Shown: one piece after another, positions 27,940 through 33,198 of the stretch
How the letters are laid out: each line of letters opens with the position of its first letter
Numbering within the stretch: the first letter of the stretch is position 1
Assembly (NCBI GenBank): GCA_949742185.1
Contig: CATJNN010000159.1
Span: 1-33,198, forward strand
DNA length: 33,198 bases
Reading direction: 5' to 3'
Source: an uncultured Clostridia bacterium
Lineage (GTDB): Bacteria; Bacillota; Clostridia; UBA1381
Program-made: the position numbers and the translations under genes
The notes under the pieces: model-generated
Told to the model about the DNA's origin: nothing
Database searches by the model: none
The model's input: the letters and a program-made list of their open reading frames with translations, nothing else

Positions 27940-30828
27940 ATGTCACATAGATTTAGTAAAACAGCGGCGGCGCTGATGGCGGCGGCATTAATGCTGCAAT
28001 CGACAGGCTTTGCCGCAATAACAAAAGAGCCGGAGTTTGCAGATCTTTCTCAGCATTGGTCAAAATCTGTTATGATGAGACTTTGCAGCTATGGAGTAGT
28101 AAACGGTTACGGAGATAACACAATGCGCCCCGATTCGCAGGTGAGCGCGGCTGAGTTTCTGACCATGACGGTGAAGTCGCTTGGATTCACCGCGGAGCAG
28201 GGCGAGGGATACTGGGCTTCGCCGTATATTCAGAAAGCTGTTGAAATGGGTCTTATTGAACCAAATGAGTATGCAGATTACGGCGCGGCTTTAACAAGAA
28301 GCCAGGCGGCTAAAATTGCCGCAAACGCATTGTCCGACACAAATATTGCAGACGAGACCTCAGTTAAGGCAAAGATTTACGACTATGCTGAAATAGACGA
28401 ACAGTATAAGCCTTATGTGCTGGTTGCATACGACAAGAAGATAATAAACGGAAATCATGATAACTGTTTCGAGCCGGCAAGACAGATTACAAGAGCGGAA
28501 GCTGGAGTAATAATAGGAAGACTGATTGATAAAAACGGCGGCATTAAAAAGCCTGATGTCGGAAACAGTTCGGGCAATAACGGAGGCGAGGTTGTCAACT
28601 CGTCGGCGAAGCTTTATGTTGCATCTAACGGAAATGACAGCAATGACGGAAGCGAAGGTGCTCCGTTTGCAACTGTTCAGAAAGCTAAGGATACGGTGCG
28701 CGCCATGAATGCTTCCGGAAATCTGCCGGAGGGCGGCGTGACGGTTTATATGCGCGGCGGCACATATTATATGGAAGACGGTATGACGTTTACCAAGGAG
28801 GACTCGGGTAAAGAGGGAAGCGTAATTACATATACCGCATATCCCGGCGAGGACGTTACCATTTCCGGACAAATTCCTCTTGAAAAGAGCTGGTTTAAAC
28901 CTGCGGATGAAGATGCTAAAAAGGTTATTCTTGATAAGAATGCCGCGGATAAGGTTCTTATGGTAGACCTTAAAGAGCACGGGATTACCGATTACGGCGA
29001 GATGAGCACGCGCGGGTATCACTATTTTAATAAGGGACGATATGCGCAGGCAGAGCTCATTGTAAATGATGAGAACCAGACGCTCGCGCGTTATCCTAAC
29101 GAGGGTTCTATGTCTGTTCCGTCTGATAATGTTGACGCGGAAAGCTTCGGATTTAAGTATACGGATGACAGAGTATCCAAGTGGAAAGACGCGAAAGATG
29201 GATATATCGTCGGAACAATATCCATAAACTATGAAAACAATACGTATCCTATTGAGAAAATTGACGCGTCAAAGAAGCTTCTTACAATTAAAGAAGGACG
29301 AATAAACACGTATTATACAAACGGCTGGTTCTTCGGACAAAATCTGCTTGAGGAATTAGACAAAGAAGGCGAATATTATATCGACCGAGATAGCGGCAAG
29401 CTGTATTATTACGCGCCGTCGGACTTCACAAGCGGAAACTATGACATTGGTTTGTCTATGCTGAAAACGCCTGTGTTTAACTTTAACGGAGCGGAGTATA
29501 TAAGCGTAAGCAACATAACGATGAAAGGCGGCAGAGGCTATGCGGCGCTCGGTACGAGCGCGGGATATTCCATTCCAAGCTTTAGAGAATGGATGGTCGA
29601 TATACGCGGAGCAGACGTTAACGGAGATAACTTTAAGAAAGAATCAAGCTCGTCTGTATATATTGCCGACCTTGATAAATACACGGATTCTCAGGTGTTC
29701 CCCGGGCATGTATGGGACGGCTTTGTAGATGAGGGAGACGGCGTAAATCACATTGAAGTGAAGAACTGTAATATATTCAATTTTGGGTCGGGAGCTATTA
29801 TCATGAACGGTACTGACGTTCATCTTAACAGTAACCATATCAGAAATATCGGCGGTACTGCGGTATATCTGCGCGGCGGAGACCTTGAGACGCTTGAGCC
29901 GAGCGGAAACGAGATTATGAATAATAATATTCACAGAGTCGGATATCTGCAAAAGGCGTATGTGCCTGCAATCGCTATGCACGGCGTTGGTATTCATGTG
30001 GCGTACAATGATATGTACGACGCGCCGCATTGTATATTTAACTATCACGGCAACGACCATATAATCGAGTATAACAAAATCCATGACGCCGTTAAGGAAT
30101 GTCTGGATATGGACGCGATTTACACAAGAAACGAATATGTGCCTCAGTGGCGCGGAAGCGTTATAAGAAACAACTATATTTATAATATGGGAATTTATCC
30201 TGTGGGCGAGTACAAGAAACAGCTTAACGTATCGGGTATAAGAACCGATAACTACGGTCACGGCTTACAGATTTACAATAATGTATTCGCAAATATTGGT
30301 TCAGATAATGCAAATAACGTTATCGGCGTTACGGCGCAGGGTAACAGAAATATGCTTAAAGGCAATATATTTGTTGATTGCAGCGCGACGTTCTTAGGCT
30401 GGAACACATATGCGCCGGGAGCGACATGGGATATGACAAAACCGGAGGAAAAAGAAAGAGTAGAGCTTGCGGCTAAGTATGCGGCAAATCCAATATTTGC
30501 CGAGAAATATCCTGAGCTTGCAACATTTAAGGACGAATATTATAAGTCTGTTGCAACAAATGAGTTTGATGAAAATCTTGTTGTTAATATTAAATTTAAG
30601 CTTAGTCAGAATAACGGAACGGTTAACCCGCAGTCTACGCGCGGAGCGCCTGAGCTTATAAAGGGAACGAACAACTATGTTTCAACGTCCGACCCCGGCT
30701 TTGTAGATTACAAAAACGGAAACTACGAGCTTAAACCGGACAGTGAGGTGTTTAAGAAGATACCTGGATTCCAGAATGTAGATATGAGTAAGATGGGCAA
30801 TAACGCGCCTGTCGGTCCTTCAAAATAA
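27940..30828 (+). CDS. SLH-domain protein with right-handed beta-helix (GH141-like) module
   Basis: Signal peptide; FADLSQHWSKSVMMRLCSYGVVNGYGDNTMRPDSQVSAAEFLTM (SLH); LYVASNGNDSNDGSEGAPFATVQKAKDTVRA...YMRGGTYYMEDG...EGEYYIDRDSGKLYYYAP; beta-helix repeats. Confidence 0.88.
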   Translation: MSHRFSKTAAALMAAALMLQSTGFAAITKEPEFADLSQHWSKSVMMRLCSYGVVNGYGDNTMRPDSQVSAAEFLTMTVKSLGFTAEQGEGYWASPYIQKAVEMGLIEPNEYADYGAALTRSQAAKIAANALSDTNIADETSVKAKIYDYAEIDEQYKPYVLVAYDKKIINGNHDNCFEPARQITRAEAGVIIGRLIDKNGGIKKPDVGNSSGNNGGEVVNSSAKLYVASNGNDSNDGSEGAPFATVQKAKDTVRAMNASGNLPEGGVTVYMRGGTYYMEDGMTFTKEDSGKEGSVITYTAYPGEDVTISGQIPLEKSWFKPADEDAKKVILDKNAADKVLMVDLKEHGITDYGEMSTRGYHYFNKGRYAQAELIVNDENQTLARYPNEGSMSVPSDNVDAESFGFKYTDDRVSKWKDAKDGYIVGTISINYENNTYPIEKIDASKKLLTIKEGRINTYYTNGWFFGQNLLEELDKEGEYYIDRDSGKLYYYAPSDFTSGNYDIGLSMLKTPVFNFNGAEYISVSNITMKGGRGYAALGTSAGYSIPSFREWMVDIRGADVNGDNFKKESSSSVYIADLDKYTDSQVFPGHVWDGFVDEGDGVNHIEVKNCNIFNFGSGAIIMNGTDVHLNSNHIRNIGGTAVYLRGGDLETLEPSGNEIMNNNIHRVGYLQKAYVPAIAMHGVGIHVAYNDMYDAPHCIFNYHGNDHIIEYNKIHDAVKECLDMDAIYTRNEYVPQWRGSVIRNNYIYNMGIYPVGEYKKQLNVSGIRTDNYGHGLQIYNNVFANIGSDNANNVIGVTAQGNRNMLKGNIFVDCSATFLGWNTYAPGATWDMTKPEEKERVELAAKYAANPIFAEKYPELATFKDEYYKSVATNEFDENLVVNIKFKLSQNNGTVNPQSTRGAPELIKGTNNYVSTSDPGFVDYKNGNYELKPDSEVFKKIPGFQNVDMSKMGNNAPVGPSK

Positions 30829-30840
30829 TTTAGAGTTTAG

Positions 30841-30953
30841 GGAGCTGCCGCGTTGGGCAGGGGTTTGTGTAAATAATTCAGCGGGCGGGAATTGCATTGG
30901 CTTGAGAGGAATAGCTGTGCGTGGCACAGCTGTCCCGCCCCCTGAGATTATTT
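30841..30953 (+). ncRNA. candidate structured cis-regulatory RNA (unclassified)
   Basis: Hairpin CTGCC/GGCAG (30845-30860), then nested P1 AAATAATTCAG/CTGA(g)ATTATTT, P2 GGGCGGGA/TCCCGCCC and P3 AGCTGTGC-gtg-GCACAGCT in a non-coding leader, followed by a terminator. Confidence 0.6.
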
Positions 30954-30964
30954 TGCTGTAAAAC

Positions 30965-30986
30965 GCCGCTGATGCGGCAGTTTTTT
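30965..30986 (+). terminator. intrinsic terminator upstream of the GH28-like gene
   Basis: gccgc-tgat-gcggc followed by agtttttt. Confidence 0.65.
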
Positions 30987-31016
30987 AAAACTATAAAAAT
31001 CAGGAAGGAAAATAAA

Positions 31017-33152
31017 ATGAATTATAGCATTTTAAAAAATGAAGAACAGATTGAGATTCAAAGCTGTAAAATCTATCCGAAACCGTATAATTTGGTTAAG
31101 AATATGGAGTATGCGATGTTCGATATATCAGACAGAACAGAGCTTATCATTGAGTCGGAAGAGGAAATAAAATCAGCGGTTATACGCCCCTTAAGCGCGA
31201 AGATACCGTTTGAAATAAATTCGGGAAAAATAGCTGCTGTAATTGACCGTCCTGTTAAAATTTCTGTTGAAATTAATGGGAGCAGCGATAATAATCTTAT
31301 GATTTTTGCGAGCGAAAAAGAGAAAGAGGTTTTGCAAACGGAAAATTTCATAAGGATAAAAAAAGACGAACAACGCGAGGGTACGCTTTTTATTGATAAG
31401 GATAACACAACTGTATATATTGAAAAAGGCGCGGTTTTGCAGGGTAATATAGTTGCAGAAAACTGCAGAAACATCACAATCTGCGGCTATGGAAGAATAT
31501 GCATGGAGCGTTATACATATGAAATGCGTCCTGATTTTGCGAGGAGCGTGGATATACGCGGGTGTGAGAATGTTGAAATTCGTGATATAATAATTGACGA
31601 CAGCAATGACTGGAGCATGAGGATAACCGGATGCGACAGCGTGAATGTAACAAATGTGAAGATTTTTGGCTGCCGTGGCAATTCGGACGGAATTGATGTG
31701 TGCGGTTCGCGTAATGTTACGGTATCGGATATTTTTACAAGAGTGTGGGACGATTCATTTGTTGTGAAATCGCTTGGTACAGGGAATACGGAAAATGTGA
31801 TATTTAAAGACTCTGTGCTGTGGAACGATTTTGCAAGACCTATAGAGGTTGGGGTTGAACTTCGCGCGGATAAAGTGAGAGATATACGTTTTGAAAATAT
31901 AGATATTATTCATTCATCTACAGGCTATCCGCTCATGGGGATACATCACGGCGACCATGCGGAGGTTTCGGATATTGTGTTTAATAATATTCGTATTGAG
32001 GACACTCCCGGGGCGCAGTTGTTTGACATTCGTATAGCGGATTCAGTTTGGAGCAGAGACAACGGGATGGGTAATATACACGATATTACATTTTCCAATA
32101 TAGATTATATTGGAAAAGACGGCAGTAATATTATGCTGTCTAATTCAAGGATTGAGGGATTTAGTCCAGAACACAATATTAAAAATGTGAGATTTCATAA
32201 TGTTTGTATAAAAGGAAAAGCCGCGTTAACAGCAGAGGAGCTGGGGCTTGACGTTTACGAATACGTCGAAGAATTTTCGGTTACGTCGGATAAAAATATG
32301 CCTAAAATCGAGCCTTTGACATGCGGCATGGAGATAATAAAAGAGTTTGAATACAGCGATTTGGGTATGTATAAGGGCAGCGTGGCTGTTACGCTGTGTA
32401 ATAATAATGAGAATTCAGTTGAGGGAGAGGCGGTTTTTGCTGTGTCTCCAAAAAATACTGAAGAAGAAAAGAAATTTGTATACAATCTTGCTCCGCACGA
32501 AAGCGCGGAATATCAGTTTGAACTGAGCGTTCAGCCGGGAAAGTATGTGTTCTTTTTAAAAAATGATAAAAATGAGATTGAAAATAAATTCCTGTTTGCA
32601 GAGTTCACCGTACTTGCGCAAAAGGATGCAGATATAGAAAAATGTCCGAAATATAAATTTATTAATTATTATGATATGAACTGTGCCGAGACGCGGTTTT
32701 CAATTCAGGGAAATGAGCTTGTACTGATAAACGAGAATGAAAATGCTATGGATTTTATGCTGTACACGGCGATGCCTGCGGAGCTTGCGGACGGAGAAGT
32801 GTTATTTTCCGCAGAGGAAACAGATTTTGGAGAGGTTTGCGCGCTTATAAATAAAAACGGAACGCCGGTTCCGGCGCCGCAGCTTCGATGCCCTGCTGAA
32901 ATTACATACGTTTTTAGAAACGAGCCTAAGGTTAAGGAGATAATAAAGACTCCGTTCAGGCTTGAAGGCGGCGCAATGATAAAATTACCGCTGGAAGAAC
33001 TGGGAGTTGATATAAATGCGGAAAGCTTTTTAATGGAGCTTGCTGCAAAGACAGAGGAAACTGATGGTTTAAGGTATCCGTATACATTATTTCATTCAAC
33101 AATGCCGGAAAAAACTGCGCATATGTACGGTAAAGTAAAAATAATAAGATAG
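31017..33152 (+). CDS. Right-handed beta-helix protein, GH28 (polygalacturonase)-like, no signal peptide
   Basis: Start at 31017 with aggaagg RBS; VYIEKGAVLQGNI...ITICGYGRI; GNSDGIDVCGSRNVTVSDIFTRVWDDSFVVKSLG, resembling the GH28 NTDGIDI...DDCIAIK pattern; GIHHGDH. Confidence 0.7.
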   Translation: MNYSILKNEEQIEIQSCKIYPKPYNLVKNMEYAMFDISDRTELIIESEEEIKSAVIRPLSAKIPFEINSGKIAAVIDRPVKISVEINGSSDNNLMIFASEKEKEVLQTENFIRIKKDEQREGTLFIDKDNTTVYIEKGAVLQGNIVAENCRNITICGYGRICMERYTYEMRPDFARSVDIRGCENVEIRDIIIDDSNDWSMRITGCDSVNVTNVKIFGCRGNSDGIDVCGSRNVTVSDIFTRVWDDSFVVKSLGTGNTENVIFKDSVLWNDFARPIEVGVELRADKVRDIRFENIDIIHSSTGYPLMGIHHGDHAEVSDIVFNNIRIEDTPGAQLFDIRIADSVWSRDNGMGNIHDITFSNIDYIGKDGSNIMLSNSRIEGFSPEHNIKNVRFHNVCIKGKAALTAEELGLDVYEYVEEFSVTSDKNMPKIEPLTCGMEIIKEFEYSDLGMYKGSVAVTLCNNNENSVEGEAVFAVSPKNTEEEKKFVYNLAPHESAEYQFELSVQPGKYVFFLKNDKNEIENKFLFAEFTVLAQKDADIEKCPKYKFINYYDMNCAETRFSIQGNELVLINENENAMDFMLYTAMPAELADGEVLFSAEETDFGEVCALINKNGTPVPAPQLRCPAEITYVFRNEPKVKEIIKTPFRLEGGAMIKLPLEELGVDINAESFLMELAAKTEETDGLRYPYTLFHSTMPEKTAHMYGKVKIIR

Positions 33153-33164
33153 GAGCTATGAATT

Positions 33165-33198
33165 ATGTTAAAAATATTATTTCAGGGTGATTCGCTTA
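33165..33198 (+). CDS. SGNH/GDSL hydrolase, N-terminal fragment
   Basis: ATG with RBS aggagc; MLKILFQGDSL contains the GDS block. Truncated by the window end. Confidence 0.65.
   Translation, partial: MLKILFQGDSL

Noticed and set aside
28360-29022. 220-aa minus-strand ORF
   Set aside because: Antisense to the SLH/beta-helix coding region, with no plausible start context and no recognizable protein features.
29644-30261. 205-aa minus-strand ORF
   Set aside because: Antisense to conserved beta-helix repeats; the composition looks like a reverse-frame artefact.
30921-31016. N-terminal extension MAQLSRPLRLFCCKTPLMRQFFKTIKIRKENK in the ORF track
   Set aside because: It lies across the structured leader and terminator; the RBS aggaagg plus ATG at 31017 is a much better start.
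1-33198. CRISPR arrays, tRNA/rRNA genes, transposases, phage or defence genes
   Set aside because: No regularly spaced repeats, no cloverleaf- or rRNA-like segments, and no recognizable integrase, transposase or defence proteins in any frame.

Overview
The window looks like a Gram-positive (Clostridia-type) polysaccharide-utilization locus for an acetylated, uronic-acid-containing glycan; pectin or rhamnogalacturonan is my best guess. From left to right it contains: (i) the 3' end of a phosphofructokinase gene; (ii) a leftward secreted multi-esterase (SASA-type plus CE12/YesT-like), interrupted by an apparent +1 frameshift; (iii) a divergent AraC regulator and a GH88-type unsaturated glycuronyl hydrolase; (iv) a leftward YesN/YesM-like response regulator and sensor kinase; (v) a rightward array of two CUT1 ABC permeases, large BNR (Asp-box) propeller proteins, right-handed beta-helix (GH141-like) proteins, SLH-domain surface proteins, a lipoprotein solute-binding protein (DUF3502-like C-terminus), a cytoplasmic GH28-like protein and the start of an SGNH hydrolase. 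The two main leads are as follows. (a) At 15267-15279 the 1204-aa propeller ORF ends one codon after a canonical -1 slippery heptamer (C_CCU_UUC). The -1 frame continues directly into a beta-helix module that has no start codon or signal peptide, and a perfect 13-bp GAGA-tetraloop hairpin lies 26 nt downstream. This fits either a programmed frameshift fusion or a mutation/assembly indel. (b) At about 30841-30990 there is a compact multi-stem RNA-like element followed by a terminator and an RBS. A 5' segment (CTGCCGC) is perfectly complementary to the terminator's 3' arm (GCGGCAG), which resembles an undescribed attenuator or riboswitch. All assignments come from reading the sequence and motif recognition; no searches were run.
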